Assembly (NCBI GenBank): GCA_041740495.1
Contig: JBGSLW010000345.1
Location: 1-64,000, forward strand
DNA from: JANMEB01 sp041740495
GTDB lineage: Bacteria; Planctomycetota; Planctomycetia; Pirellulales; Pirellulaceae
Direction: 5' to 3'
DNA: 64,000 nucleotides
Shown here: piece after piece, positions 9,347 to 18,748 of the stretch
How positions within the stretch are numbered: the stretch's first letter is position 1
Layout of the letters: each line of letters opens with the position of its first letter
The notes under the pieces: generated by a model
The model's database searches: none
Told to the model about the DNA's origin: nothing
What the model saw: only the letters and a program-made list of their open reading frames with translations
Position numbers and translations under genes: made by a program

Positions 9347-9364
9347 GAATTCTCCTTCCCAATA

Positions 9365-9536
9365 TTTCGTTTAACGCCAAGCCGAAGGCGCCGGCTTGCC
9401 CTGACCGCCAACCCGAGGGAGCCGGCTTAGGTCTCCGCGTATTCACCTCATTTCGTTTAACGCCCAGCCGAAGGCGCCGGCTTGCCCTGACCGCCAACCC
9501 GAGCGAGCCGGCGCCTTCGGCTTGGCGTTAAACGAA
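9365..9536. repeat. Duplicated palindromic element: 31-base perfect-arm hairpin plus a partial copy
   Basis: Positions 9452-9482 and 9506-9536 are inverted copies of a 31-base arm (starts TTCGTTTAACGCC, ends GCGCCGGCT) with one mismatch and a 23-base loop. A 65-base direct copy of the first arm plus loop lies at 9365-9429. The hairpin begins one base after the aquaporin stop codon and lies before cobW on the same strand, so it can act as a transcript-end structure for the first gene. The size and near-perfect arms suggest a REP- or MITE-like mobile palindrome. Confidence 0.8.
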
Positions 9537-9537
9537 T

Positions 9538-10398
9538 TTATTTGTTATTTGACTCGGACGTTTTTTCGGACGGACTTCCGCGGAGCAGCAGGTAGATCCC
9601 GCCGCCGCACCAGGCTCCCGCGATCGGGGCGGCGACATACACCGTCAACCAGGCCCCGGGCGGTCCCCACGACCAAGGCACGGTTCCCCAACCGGCCAGC
9701 GACGAAAATAGTCGCGGGGCCAAGTCGCGTGCCGGGTTGAAGCCAGCTTGGGTCAGCGGCGCGATCACACAAATCAGCGCCGCAACCGTCAGCCCGATGA
9801 ACGGCGCCGCTAGATTGGCCAGCGGCCGGCCCGCGTTGGCCGGATCGGTCACCGCAAAAATCATCAACGCCAAGACTGCCGTCCCCATCGCCTCGGCCAG
9901 GATCGCTTGCCACCAACTCACTCGACCCTGCAGCGCCTCGATCGCGGCAATCGGTACCGGTTCGGTGCTGGTGGCCAGGCCCCCCAAACCCGGAAAATAT
10001 TCGCCATAGCACATCGCTGTCAGCACACTTTCCGGTGCGCCGCGGCGAACGCCCAAAGTAGTTTCCCGCTCGGTCAAGAAACTTGCAAACAAACCGAACA
10101 AAACCGCGGCGGCGGCAAACGCCCCGGCAAATTGTGCGGCAATATAGGGAACGAGCCGACTCGCTGGGAATCGACCCCACGCCGCCAACGCGATACTGAC
10201 CGCTGGATTCAGGTGTGCTCCGCTGATCGAACCGACCGTGTAGATCGCGATCGTAATCCCCAGCCCCCAAACCACCGCGACTTGCCACAGTCCCTGCAGC
10301 GCCCCGGTCAGCACGGCGACATGCACCGCACCGACGCCGAACAGCACCAGCAGAAACGTTCCGATCGCCTCCGCAAAGCAACACCGCACCAATGGCAT
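9538..10398 (-). CDS. Aquaglyceroporin (MIP family channel, GlpF-like)
   Basis: 286 residues from the ATG at 10398; this start places the first membrane helix (CFAEAIGTFLLVLFGVGAV) close to the N-terminus as usual. Six membrane helices are apparent. Both pore motifs are present: GAHLNPAVS and GFNPARDLAPR. The Asp after the second NPA (NPARD) is the mark of glycerol-type channels, so it likely passes glycerol or other small neutral solutes across the inner membrane. No glycerol kinase gene is adjacent. The hairpin at 9452-9536 follows directly after the stop codon. Confidence 0.9.
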   Translation of the reverse strand: MPLVRCCFAEAIGTFLLVLFGVGAVHVAVLTGALQGLWQVAVVWGLGITIAIYTVGSISGAHLNPAVSIALAAWGRFPASRLVPYIAAQFAGAFAAAAVLFGLFASFLTERETTLGVRRGAPESVLTAMCYGEYFPGLGGLATSTEPVPIAAIEALQGRVSWWQAILAEAMGTAVLALMIFAVTDPANAGRPLANLAAPFIGLTVAALICVIAPLTQAGFNPARDLAPRLFSSLAGWGTVPWSWGPPGAWLTVYVAAPIAGAWCGGGIYLLLRGSPSEKTSESNNK

Positions 10399-10782
10399 AT
10401 GAGACTTGCTCCACTCGAAAACCAGATCGGCGCCGAAGCCAAACCCGTCACCCACTTCGCCGCGGAAAAGTTGCGCTAAGCTAAGCTTTCTTGCCCCCCG
10501 GGTCAAACTGTGGTGGTGATTTCAACGCCGTGGTGGCGTTCGAATCCGAGAATTTTCGCCAGGTGGTATTGTCGCCGACGCGGAAACACCGAACGTTTCG
10601 AAACATGTAACCAACGGATTTCGGATTGGTGTGCCGATCAATGGACTCGGTTGATCAGGCTCGTGCGATTCCGCGAAACCCCAGCGTGCCCAACGGAATG
10701 ACTGAAATCTGCCAATTTCGCTCTAATACAACGAATAGAGGGGAGAGTGTCTCAAACCAAACGGATCGGAGGACCTTTCACA

Positions 10783-12567
10783 ATGTACTCGAACAACCAA
10801 GGGCATTCGACCCACGGCGATTGTCAGAAAGGGGCGCCCCATTTCCTGACGCTGCGCAGTTGGCCCGCCGGGGTGCTGATCGCCGGCATGGGCGTGTCGT
10901 TTTTGCCGGATTTGGTTTCACCAGGTTCCCCTGCATTGCAAACGATCAGGATGTTGGGCCCTCCATTCTGCGGGGTATTGTTGTTGGGGTGGTGGCTCGC
11001 CGCTAGCCGAGCGCGTGGCGTTGAGCGAGTCGTCGTAATGATCGGACTTGCGTCCGCTTTCGCGGCGACTCTGATCGGAGCGGACCGTTCCATGCTGGGA
11101 CTACCAACGATCGTTGTAACCCTGCCGATGGGTATGGCGGGCCTGGGCCTGGCGGGAATATTCGCGCGTCGCGTCCTGTCGTGGCGCCGCGCCGCGATCT
11201 TGGTGGTTTGTGCCGCGGTCGGATTCGGGTTTTCGCTGGCCTTACGTGGGGGCGGGGTGGTGGGTCAAACCGGCAGTCTGGTTTTGGATTGGCGTTTCCG
11301 TCCCTCGCCGGAACAGCGGCTTCTGGAATCGCAATCCATTGTGGAGACAACCTCGCGGAGCCCGAGCATCGTTGACCTTCAAGGTGAACAAGTGGCTCGG
11401 TGGCTGAGCCAACCCGATTGGCCAGGCTTTCGCGGCCCTGATCGAAACGCCACCGTTCCCGGAACGGCGCTTGCGATCGACTGGCAGGATCGCTCCCCAG
11501 AAAAAATTTGGCAGATCCCCGTGGGTTCCGGGTGGTCTTCGTTTGCCGCCGCCGGAGAACTGCTGTTCACGCAAGAACAGCGAGGGAAACTAGAAATGGT
11601 GGTTTGTTATTCGGCGACGGACGGGGCTGAAATCTGGTCTTGCGGAATCGAATCCCGGTTTGAAGACAGCATCGGCGGCCCCGGACCCAGGGCGACACCC
11701 ACCATCGCCCACGGCGATCTATTTGTGCTGGGGGCCAACGGCCATTTGAAGCGAATCCAAGCGCGAGATGGACAGGCAGTGTGGACCGTCGATTTGCGCA
11801 CGATCGCCCAACGCCAACCGCCTGGCTGGGGATTCAGCAGTTCTCCGCTGGTAGTCGATTCGTTGGTGATCGTCCACGCTGGAGGCCCCGGGAACTTGGG
11901 AACGTTGGCCTTTGATATCGCGGACGGTGCGCTCCGCTGGTCCGTGCCCGCGGGGGACCATTCTTACAGTTCGCCTCAGGCCTGCGAACTCTTTGGCGAG
12001 AAGCTGGTCTTGATGTTGACCAACCAAGGCTTGGACCTGATCGATCCACGGAACGGAGCCGTGCGATTGACCCATGCCTGGTCGGAGCAGGGTTACCGCT
12101 GCCTGCAGCCTCAGGTTATCGGGAGCAGTTCGGTTCTTCTCGCGAGTGCATCGGGTTCGCGATTGCTTGAGATTGCACAGAAAGAGAGCCAGTTGACCGC
12201 GGAAGTGCTCTGGACAAGCAAAGCGATCAAGCCCGACTTCAACGACCTGGTGGTGCACCAAGATCATGCCTACGGATTCGACGGCGCCATCTTCGCGTGC
12301 GTCGACCTCCAGACCGGTGAACGAGCTTGGAAACAAGGGCGATATGGCAAGGGACAAGTGCTGTTATTGTCCGAGACCGGGCAGCTTTTGATCGTCAGTG
12401 AACTAGGGGCGCTCATCCTGGCCCAGGCCGATCCGACCCGACTGATCGAACTGGGACGGATCGAGGCGATTCCGGGGAAAACATGGAATCATCCCGTCGT
12501 CGTCGGCGACCGGTTGTATTTGCGGAACTCGACCGCCGCCGCATGCTTCCGGCTGCCATTGAAATAG
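10783..12567 (+). CDS. Membrane protein with C-terminal PQQ-like beta-propeller
   Basis: 594 residues from the ATG at 10783, which has GGAGGA at 10768-10773. An in-frame GTG at 10747 is less likely. The N-terminal 180 residues hold about five hydrophobic helices. The rest is a PQQ-like propeller starting with WPGFRGPDRNATVPG and containing FTQEQRG, GPGPRATPTIAHGDLFVLG and GWGFSSSPLV, motifs common in planctomycete propellers annotated as PQQ-binding-like. The conserved features suggest an extracytoplasmic binding or assembly role; there are no residues showing a true quinoprotein dehydrogenase. The 384 bases before it (10399-10782) contain no other gene I can support. Confidence 0.8.
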   Translation: MYSNNQGHSTHGDCQKGAPHFLTLRSWPAGVLIAGMGVSFLPDLVSPGSPALQTIRMLGPPFCGVLLLGWWLAASRARGVERVVVMIGLASAFAATLIGADRSMLGLPTIVVTLPMGMAGLGLAGIFARRVLSWRRAAILVVCAAVGFGFSLALRGGGVVGQTGSLVLDWRFRPSPEQRLLESQSIVETTSRSPSIVDLQGEQVARWLSQPDWPGFRGPDRNATVPGTALAIDWQDRSPEKIWQIPVGSGWSSFAAAGELLFTQEQRGKLEMVVCYSATDGAEIWSCGIESRFEDSIGGPGPRATPTIAHGDLFVLGANGHLKRIQARDGQAVWTVDLRTIAQRQPPGWGFSSSPLVVDSLVIVHAGGPGNLGTLAFDIADGALRWSVPAGDHSYSSPQACELFGEKLVLMLTNQGLDLIDPRNGAVRLTHAWSEQGYRCLQPQVIGSSSVLLASASGSRLLEIAQKESQLTAEVLWTSKAIKPDFNDLVVHQDHAYGFDGAIFACVDLQTGERAWKQGRYGKGQVLLLSETGQLLIVSELGALILAQADPTRLIELGRIEAIPGKTWNHPVVVGDRLYLRNSTAAACFRLPLK

Positions 12568-13442
12568 GACACCGTTTCGTCAGGAAGTGACAGGATGCGA
12601 CATCGAATCTGGTCGTACAAACGGTTCGATCAACTTGCCGTCCATCGTCACAAGACGCCGACACCGGACTATTGTGCTGTTTGTGCTTTCTGTGGCTGAA
12701 GAAACATGGACGGGGAAATCCGGCAATTCTGGCGGAGTGCCTCCGCCTGCTTCTCACTCGATTCGGCTGCCGACAGCGTACCCCTCCTAAAATGAGGTGC
12801 GCTCCAATACTGTTCGCGGCCTAACATTGGTGTACACATGTATAGTACTGGCGGTTGCGTCGGGGGGATCGGTGTCGCCGCTCCGCGGCTCTTGGTGAAT
12901 CTAACGCGACCGACTCTGCGGGCTCGCGCCCGCAGCTACCGTCTGCCGTCGCTCCGCGACTTGGTCGAGCCAGACGGCTGCCCGAAGTGGTGTTCGAGCG
13001 TTTCGCCCATTCCTGGCCGATCTGGCGGTGCCCTTGCGAGCTGGGAACTTGTCGAAAAATCAGCCGCGTCGCGCTAGCGAGCGGTTTCTTCAGCCCCGGT
13101 ATTGCCGGAAAACCGCCAGGCCGTTAGACCGTGTTTTCCAAATCACTCTCCCCCGGCGAGAGTCGGCCCGTTAAGGGCCGGAAAGGGCGAGATCGCCCCT
13201 CCCCGGACGCGTTTTCGGCCGACCCTCCCGTTTTTGGGAGGATAAATCCTACTTTGAAAACACTCTCTTAGCTTCGGCCTAGATGTGATTTGGCACCGAC
13301 TCCCCCAGTCCTTGGGAGGGCAGCCTATCCCCCCAGCCCCGCAAGAGACGGCAGAGGTTAGCCAGGGGCTCAAGTCCCTGGCTAAAGACGGAAGTCCGCA
13401 CCAGACTGAACAGGGGAGGAGTCCCGCGAGTCCCGTTGAAAA
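12568..13442. other. Non-coding spacer with repeat remnants
   Basis: No open frame here has a plausible start, composition or family resemblance. It holds a hairpin at 12916-12935 (CTGCGGGC / GCCCGCAG), a degraded copy of the dispersed GCTAGCC...GGTTTCTT element near 13055-13125, and GC-rich inverted sequences at about 13144-13235. The formate dehydrogenase operon ends at 13443 on the minus strand. Confidence 0.6.
13358..13385. terminator. Hairpin downstream of the formate dehydrogenase operon
   Basis: TTAGCCAGGG (13358-13367) pairs perfectly with CCCTGGCTAA (13376-13385) across an 8-base loop. It lies about 57 bases after the stop codon of the catalytic subunit gene. There is no strong U-tract, so a terminator role is only a suggestion. 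Confidence 0.35.
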
Positions 13443-16376
13443 CTATTTGGCGGCCGGCGCCGTTTGTGGGACGTGGTGAGGCAGCAAGGCCTCTTGCTGG
13501 GCGTCGATTTGCTGATACTCTTTTTGCCAGGCCGAGGGCGTGGCGCAGCGTTGCACTTCGACCGCCGTGACTTTGTACTCCGGACAGCTGGTCGCCCAGT
13601 CGCTCAACTCGGTCGTCACCACATTCGCACCCGATTCCGGGAAGTGGAATGTCGTGTAGACGACCCCGGGTTGCACGCGTTCCGTGACGTGGGCTCGCAA
13701 CCGAGTCTCCCCGGCGCGGCTGGTCAGATGGATCCAATCGCCGTCTAGAATCCCACGTTCGACCGCATCCGCGGGATGGATCTCCAACTGATCTTCGGCG
13801 TGCCACACGACGTTTTCCGTGCGGCGCGTTTGCGCGCCGACGTTGTATTGGGTGAGGATCCTCCCGGTCGTGAGCAGCAACGGGAACCGCGCCGAGACCT
13901 TTTCTTTGGTCGGCACGAATTCAGTGACTACGAACTTGCCCTGCCCACGCGTAAAAGTCTGCGTGTGCATGATCGGCGTTCCTTCCGGATGCGAATCATC
14001 GCACGGCCATTGGATACTCCCCAGGCGATCGAGCTTTTCGTAGGTCACGCCGGCGAATGTCGGGGTGAGCGCTGCGATCTCGCGCATGATCTCCGCTGGA
14101 TGTTCGTAGTGCATCGGCGCCCCCAAGGCGGCCGCCAGACCGAGCGTCGCCTCCCAATCGGCTTTACCCGCCAGCGGTTCCATCACCTTGCGGACGCGCG
14201 AAATCCGCCGTTCCGCGTTGATGAACGTCCCATCTTTTTCCAGAAACGAAGAGCCGGGCAAAAAGACATGGGCGTATTTGGCCGTCTCGTTGAAGAAGAT
14301 GTCCTGCACAACCAGGCACTCCAGATTTCGAAGTGCGGCCTGGACATGTTGGGTGTTCGGGTCGGACTGGGCGACGTCTTCGCCTTGGATGTACATCCCT
14401 TTGAACGTCCCGTCCACCGCCGCATCGAGCATATTCGGAATTCGATAGCCCGGCTCGGCGTCCAATTCGGTCTTCCAAAACGCGTTGAACTGGCCCCGGA
14501 CGACAGGGTCGGTCACCGAGCGATACCCGGGCAGCTCGTGGGGATACGACCCCATATCGCACGAGCCCTGCACGTTATTCTGCCCGCGCAGCGGATTCAC
14601 TCCCACGCCGCTGCGGCCAATGTTCCCGGTGACCATGGCCAAGTTGGCGATCCCCATGACGGTCGTCGATCCCTGGCTGTGTTCGGTGACACCGAGTCCG
14701 TAATAGATCGCAGCGTTTCTGGCGGTGGCGTACAACCGGGCCGCGGCTCGGATCTGGTCGGCCGGCACGCCCGAGATTTCAGCGACGGTTTCGGGACTGT
14801 TCTCCGGACGCAGAATGAACTCGCGCCACGCCTGATACGCTGGCTGTTCGCAGCGGCTGGCCACGAATTCCCGATCCTCCAGCCCTTCGCTGACGACGAC
14901 GTGGGCCAACGCGTTGATCATCGGCACGTTGGTTCCAGGGCGCAGCGCCAGGTGGTAGTCCGCCTGGACATGCGGTGTGCGGACCAAGTCGATGGCCCGC
15001 GGGTCGATCACGATCAGCTTTGCGCCTTCCCGCAGGCGGCGCTTCATCAGCGAGCCGAAGACCGGATGCCCTTCGGTCGGGTTGGCCCCCATCACGATGA
15101 TCACGTCGGAATCGAGCACCGACACGAAGTCTTGCGTTCCGGCGGACTCGCCGAGCGTCTGTTTCAATCCGTAGCCGGTCGGCGAGTGACAGACGCGGGC
15201 GCAGGTATCGACGTTGTTGTTGCCGAATGCGGTGCGGATCAGTTTCTGCACCAGCCAAGTCTCCTCATTCGTGCAGCGGGAGGAGGTGATCCCGCCGACC
15301 GATTTCCGACCATATTCTTGCTGGATCCGGCGGAATTCGTTGGCCGCATAAGTGAACGCCTCATCCCAGGAGACTTCTTGCCAGGGGTCGTCGATGCTCT
15401 TGCGTATCATCGGCTTGCGGATGCGATCGGGGTGGGTGGCGTAACCCCAGGCGAAGCGCCCTTTGACGCAGGCGTGGCCGGCGTTGGCGCCCCCCGCCTT
15501 GTGGGGAACCATCCGCACCACTTCCTGACCTTTGACTTCGGCCAGAAAGGCGCACCCCACCCCGCAATAGGCGCAGGTCGTGGCCACCGTCCGCTCGGCC
15601 TGACCGGCGGCGATCAAGCTTTTTTCGGACAGCGTCGCCGTGGGGCAGACCGCGACGCAGGCGCCGCAGGAGACGCACTCCGAATCCAGAAAATTTTCGC
15701 CGGCGCTGGCGGAGACTTTCGAATCGAACCCGCGGCCGGAAATCGTCAGGGCAAATGTTCCCTGCACCTCCTCGCACGCTCGCACGCAGCGGCTACAGAC
15801 GATGCATTTGCTGGGCTCGAACGTGAAATACGGATTCGATTCGTCTTTCGGCTCGGCGTGCTGCTGGTCGAAATGATTTTCACCCGCCATCCCGTAACGA
15901 ACCTCGCGCAAACCGACGACCCCAGCCATGTCCTGCAATTCGCAGTTGCCGTTCGCGGTGCAGGTGAGGCAATCGAGTGGATGGTCGGAGATGTAAAGCT
16001 CCATCACGCCGCGCCGCAGATCGGCCAACCGCGAAGACTGGGTGCGGATCCGCATTCCTTCCTCGACCGGTGTGGTGCACGAGGCGGGGAAGCCGCGCCG
16101 CCCTTCGATCTCGACCAGACACAAACGGCACGAGCCGAACGCGGCCAACGAATCGGTGGCGCAGAGCTTCGGAATCTTGATCCCCGCTTCGGCTGCAGCC
16201 CGCATCACGGAAGTTCCCCGCGCGGCCTGGATCTCGATTCCGTCAATCGACAGCCCGACCAGGGACTCGACCTGGCGGACCGGTGGTGTACCGAAGTCCC
16301 CCGGTTGTCCAGGTCCGGTTGTCAGACTTACGAGTTTGCTAGTGCTGCAATGACACGAATTGCATTGGCACGACAT
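13443..16376 (-). CDS. fdhA: Formate dehydrogenase catalytic subunit (molybdopterin, NAD-linked type)
   Basis: 977 residues from the ATG at 16376, preceded by GAGGAG at 7-8 bases. Formate is oxidised to CO2 and electrons pass to the NuoF/NuoE-like subunits encoded upstream. Domains in order: a [2Fe-2S] ferredoxin domain (GSCRLC), a His/Cys cluster region (DHPLDCLTC), two [4Fe-4S] motifs (CIVCSRCVRAC, CVSCGACVAVCP), then the molybdopterin oxidoreductase with its own cluster (CAYCGVGC). The metal ligand position reads CARVCHSP, so it is Cys (about residue 396) where many formate dehydrogenases have selenocysteine. A short extra Cys-rich N-terminus (CQCNSCHC) precedes the ferredoxin domain and is unusual. 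No fdhD-type sulfurtransferase lies in this window. Confidence 0.92.
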   Translation of the reverse strand: MSCQCNSCHCSTSKLVSLTTGPGQPGDFGTPPVRQVESLVGLSIDGIEIQAARGTSVMRAAAEAGIKIPKLCATDSLAAFGSCRLCLVEIEGRRGFPASCTTPVEEGMRIRTQSSRLADLRRGVMELYISDHPLDCLTCTANGNCELQDMAGVVGLREVRYGMAGENHFDQQHAEPKDESNPYFTFEPSKCIVCSRCVRACEEVQGTFALTISGRGFDSKVSASAGENFLDSECVSCGACVAVCPTATLSEKSLIAAGQAERTVATTCAYCGVGCAFLAEVKGQEVVRMVPHKAGGANAGHACVKGRFAWGYATHPDRIRKPMIRKSIDDPWQEVSWDEAFTYAANEFRRIQQEYGRKSVGGITSSRCTNEETWLVQKLIRTAFGNNNVDTCARVCHSPTGYGLKQTLGESAGTQDFVSVLDSDVIIVMGANPTEGHPVFGSLMKRRLREGAKLIVIDPRAIDLVRTPHVQADYHLALRPGTNVPMINALAHVVVSEGLEDREFVASRCEQPAYQAWREFILRPENSPETVAEISGVPADQIRAAARLYATARNAAIYYGLGVTEHSQGSTTVMGIANLAMVTGNIGRSGVGVNPLRGQNNVQGSCDMGSYPHELPGYRSVTDPVVRGQFNAFWKTELDAEPGYRIPNMLDAAVDGTFKGMYIQGEDVAQSDPNTQHVQAALRNLECLVVQDIFFNETAKYAHVFLPGSSFLEKDGTFINAERRISRVRKVMEPLAGKADWEATLGLAAALGAPMHYEHPAEIMREIAALTPTFAGVTYEKLDRLGSIQWPCDDSHPEGTPIMHTQTFTRGQGKFVVTEFVPTKEKVSARFPLLLTTGRILTQYNVGAQTRRTENVVWHAEDQLEIHPADAVERGILDGDWIHLTSRAGETRLRAHVTERVQPGVVYTTFHFPESGANVVTTELSDWATSCPEYKVTAVEVQRCATPSAWQKEYQQIDAQQEALLPHHVPQTAPAAK

Positions 16377-16443
16377 CGCGGAACTCCTCAAGATCGAAGC
16401 GACACGGAACCGATCCCAACGGCCGGCGGCCCCCACCACTTTG

Positions 16444-16474
16444 CTTTCTCCCGCGCAGCGGGGGAGAGAGAAAG
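16444..16474. repeat. GC-rich hairpin between the two large formate dehydrogenase genes
   Basis: CTTTCTCCCGC and GCGGGGGAGAGAGAAAG face each other around GCA with a bulge. The same CCCTCTCCCCC...GGGGGAGAGGG style of hairpin appears at 43512-43550 and 50974-51000, so it is a recurrent intergenic palindrome. Here it sits inside an operon and could affect the ratio of the subunits. Confidence 0.5.
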
Positions 16475-16497
16475 TGAATAGTTTTCCAAATGGCTTC

Positions 16498-18054
16498 TTA
16501 GGAAGTGGCGTGGCCGTCGTCGGGCAGCCCGAAATCGCGGGGAAAGTGCTTCAAAGCGCTCAGCACCGGCGCGGGGATCAGCCCCCCCATCGCACAGAGC
16601 GAACCATACTGCATTGTATCGCACAAACTGCGCAAAAGCTCCAGATTTTCTCGTGGGCGAATGCCTGCACCGATCCGGTCGATGACCTCCACGCCGCGGA
16701 CTGAGCCGATTCGGCAGGGAGTGCATTTCCCGCACGATTCCTCGGCGCAGAATTCCATGGCAAAGCGGGCCATTTTCTGCATGTCGACGGTGTCGTCGAA
16801 GACCACGATCCCGCCGTGCCCCAGCATCGCGCCGCGTTCGGCGAACGCTTCGTAATCGAGCGGCATGTCGAAATCGTGGGGGGGAATATAGGCTCCCAGG
16901 GGCCCTCCCGCCTGGATAGCTCGGATCGGCCGGCCGCTCGCCGACCCGCCACCAAAGTCGTAGAGCAAAGCATGCAGCGACATCCCAAACGCCTTCTCGA
17001 CCAAACCGCCCCGTTGCACATTTCCAGCGAGTTGAAAGACGTTGGTCCCGCGGGAACGCCCCAAGCCGTAGTCGCGATAAAACGGGGCGCCGCATCCCAG
17101 AATGACTGGAATACTGGCCAACGTAATGACGTTGTTGACCACCGTCGGCTGCCCGAACAAGCCGGAGATCGCCGGTAGCGGCGGCTTCGCGCGGACCTGA
17201 CCGCGCTTTCCTTCCAAGCTCTCCAGCATCGCCGTCTCTTCCCCGCAGATGTAGGCGCCGGCTCCCAGTCGCACCTCCAGATCGAAACGACGTCCCGACT
17301 CAAAAATATTCTCGCCCAAGCCGCCGCGGCGATACGCTTCGGCGATCGCGGAGTTCAACGTCCGCCAGGCCCGCGGATACTCGGAGCGCAAGTAGATGTA
17401 GCCTTGGGTGGCGCCCACCGCCATGCCGGCGATGATCATCCCCTCGATCAGACAAAATGGATCCCCTTCCATCAGCATCCGATCGGCGAAGGTCCCCGAG
17501 TCCCCTTCGTCGGCATTGCACACGATGTACTTCTGCTCGCCGGCGGCCCGCAACACGGTTTGCCATTTGATGCCGGTGGGGAACGCTGCGCCGCCTCGGC
17601 CGCGCAGCCCCGATTCGATCACCGTCTCGACGATCTGTTCCGGCGGCATCTGCAAGGCATGGCGAAAGCCCGCCAATCCGCCGTGCGCCTTATAGTCTTC
17701 CAGCGAAAGGGGATCGGTCACTCCGACGCGAGCAAAGGTGAGTCGCTCCTGCCGTTTGAAATACGGAATATCCGCGGTCAACCCCAGCAGTTTAGGGTGC
17801 GCGGCTCCTTGCCAGAACTTCGCGGCGAACAATTCGGGAATGTCCGCGACGTCAATCGGTCCATAGGCGACTCGACCTTCGGGTGTCTCGACCTCGACCA
17901 GCGGCTCTAGCCAGAACATGCCGCGCGATCCATTCCGGACCAAATCCAGCGGCAATTTACCCTCGGTCGCGGTCGCGGCAATCGCCGCCGCGACCGCATC
18001 GGCGCCCACCGAAGCAGCCGTGGTATCGCAGGGAACGTAGACGCGCGTCCTCAT
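16498..18054 (-). CDS. fdhB: Formate dehydrogenase NAD-binding subunit (NuoF-like flavoprotein)
   Basis: 518 residues. The protein carries FMN, an NADH site and a [4Fe-4S] cluster, and reduces NAD with electrons from the catalytic subunit. The FMN/NAD loop is GLRGRGGAAFPTG; the family motifs NADEGDSGTFADR and GAGAYICGEETAML follow; the cluster ligands are ESCGKCTPCRIG near the C-terminus. An N-terminal thioredoxin-like part of about 110 residues precedes the NuoF core, as in NAD-linked formate dehydrogenases and hydrogenases. Its ATG overlaps the stop of the preceding NuoE-like gene by four bases, so the two are translationally coupled. Confidence 0.92.
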   Translation of the reverse strand: MRTRVYVPCDTTAASVGADAVAAAIAATATEGKLPLDLVRNGSRGMFWLEPLVEVETPEGRVAYGPIDVADIPELFAAKFWQGAAHPKLLGLTADIPYFKRQERLTFARVGVTDPLSLEDYKAHGGLAGFRHALQMPPEQIVETVIESGLRGRGGAAFPTGIKWQTVLRAAGEQKYIVCNADEGDSGTFADRMLMEGDPFCLIEGMIIAGMAVGATQGYIYLRSEYPRAWRTLNSAIAEAYRRGGLGENIFESGRRFDLEVRLGAGAYICGEETAMLESLEGKRGQVRAKPPLPAISGLFGQPTVVNNVITLASIPVILGCGAPFYRDYGLGRSRGTNVFQLAGNVQRGGLVEKAFGMSLHALLYDFGGGSASGRPIRAIQAGGPLGAYIPPHDFDMPLDYEAFAERGAMLGHGGIVVFDDTVDMQKMARFAMEFCAEESCGKCTPCRIGSVRGVEVIDRIGAGIRPRENLELLRSLCDTMQYGSLCAMGGLIPAPVLSALKHFPRDFGLPDDGHATS

Positions 18055-18518
18055 CGGACCTTCTCCCGGCGGAGTTCTTGCAACAGCGCCTGGAGGCGCT
18101 CCCCGTCGACTCGGCCCAGAATGTCATCGCCGACGCGAACCGCTGGCGAGCAAGCGCAATTCCCCAGGCAATACACCGGTTCCAAGGTCACCGCGTCGTC
18201 ACGGCTGGTTTGATGGTAGTCGACCCCCAAGGTCTGTTTGGCCAACGCCTCTAAATCGGCCCCCCCCATCGCCTGGCACGATTCGCCGCGGCAGATTTGC
18301 ACGACATGCCGACCGGGTGGGGCCTGGCGAAAGTCCGCATAAAACGTGATCACTCCATAGACCTCGGCGCGGGAGATGTTCAACCCGTGGGCGATCAATG
18401 GAATCGAATCGGGCGGGATAAACCCGTACGCCTCTTGAACCGCATGCAAAATCGGCAGCAGCGCACCAGGGCGACGACTCTGTTCCGCGACAATTGATTC
18501 GATGCGGTTCGGATCCAT
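18051..18518 (-). CDS. Formate dehydrogenase small subunit (NuoE-like [2Fe-2S] protein)
   Basis: 155 residues from the ATG at 18518; AGAGGGA lies about 10 bases upstream. An in-frame GTG at 18551 would add 11 residues and is less likely. The thioredoxin-fold [2Fe-2S] protein passes electrons within the formate dehydrogenase complex. The family start is seen (LLPILHAVQEAYGFIP), as are the four cluster cysteines in CRGESC and CLGNCAC. It is the first gene of the three-gene operon NuoE-like, NuoF-like, FdhA. Confidence 0.92.
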   Translation of the reverse strand: MDPNRIESIVAEQSRRPGALLPILHAVQEAYGFIPPDSIPLIAHGLNISRAEVYGVITFYADFRQAPPGRHVVQICRGESCQAMGGADLEALAKQTLGVDYHQTSRDDAVTLEPVYCLGNCACSPAVRVGDDILGRVDGERLQALLQELRREKVR

Positions 18519-18554
18519 CACCCAGTGTCCCTCTGAAATTGCGGCGCACACGAG

Positions 18555-18562
18555 AGTATAAT
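18555..18562. promoter_or_regulatory. Overlapping divergent -10-like boxes
   Basis: AGTATAAT reads as TATAAT on the plus strand (18557-18562, toward the ArsR remnant) and TATACT on the minus strand (18555-18560, toward the formate dehydrogenase operon, 37 bases before its ATG). Matching -35 boxes are weak on both sides. Confidence 0.3.
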
Positions 18563-18614
18563 CGGTTCAGCAACTCGAAGAAACACGCGAATCTGCAGAG
18601 TTCCGTTGAAACCG

Positions 18615-18710
18615 ATGCCTACCTCCGACCAATGTGCAAGGCTGCTGCGGGCAGTCGCCGATCCTGACCGCCTGCAGATCGTCCGCGCGCTCCGAGAACG
18701 ACCGCCTACC
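18615..18710 (+). pseudogene. Remnant of an ArsR/SmtB-type transcriptional regulator
   Basis: From the ATG at 18615 the first 32 residues (MPTSDQCARLLRAVADPDRL and following QIVRALRERPPT) match the start of the winged-helix fold of ArsR repressors, where a helix of the type CA.LL.A..DP.R..I...L is standard. After that the frame changes to a sequence with no family resemblance and no recognition helix follows. The next gene on the opposite strand ends at 18749. I read this as a truncated repressor that was once divergent to the formate dehydrogenase operon. The identification rests on a short match. Confidence 0.45.
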
Positions 18711-18748
18711 TGGAGCTCGGCTGTTGCCGCTTGGAATTTCGCGCGTAG

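Noticed and set aside
12587..13127. Several small plus-strand frames after the PQQ-like gene
   Set aside because: They run through repeat remnants and hairpins; none has a start signal or family match.
13776..16481. Plus-strand open frame of 901 codons
   Set aside because: It is antisense to the formate dehydrogenase subunit, whose motifs are unmistakable. The plus-strand product is rich in Arg, His, Asp and Gly with no domain, as expected for a shadow in GC-rich DNA.
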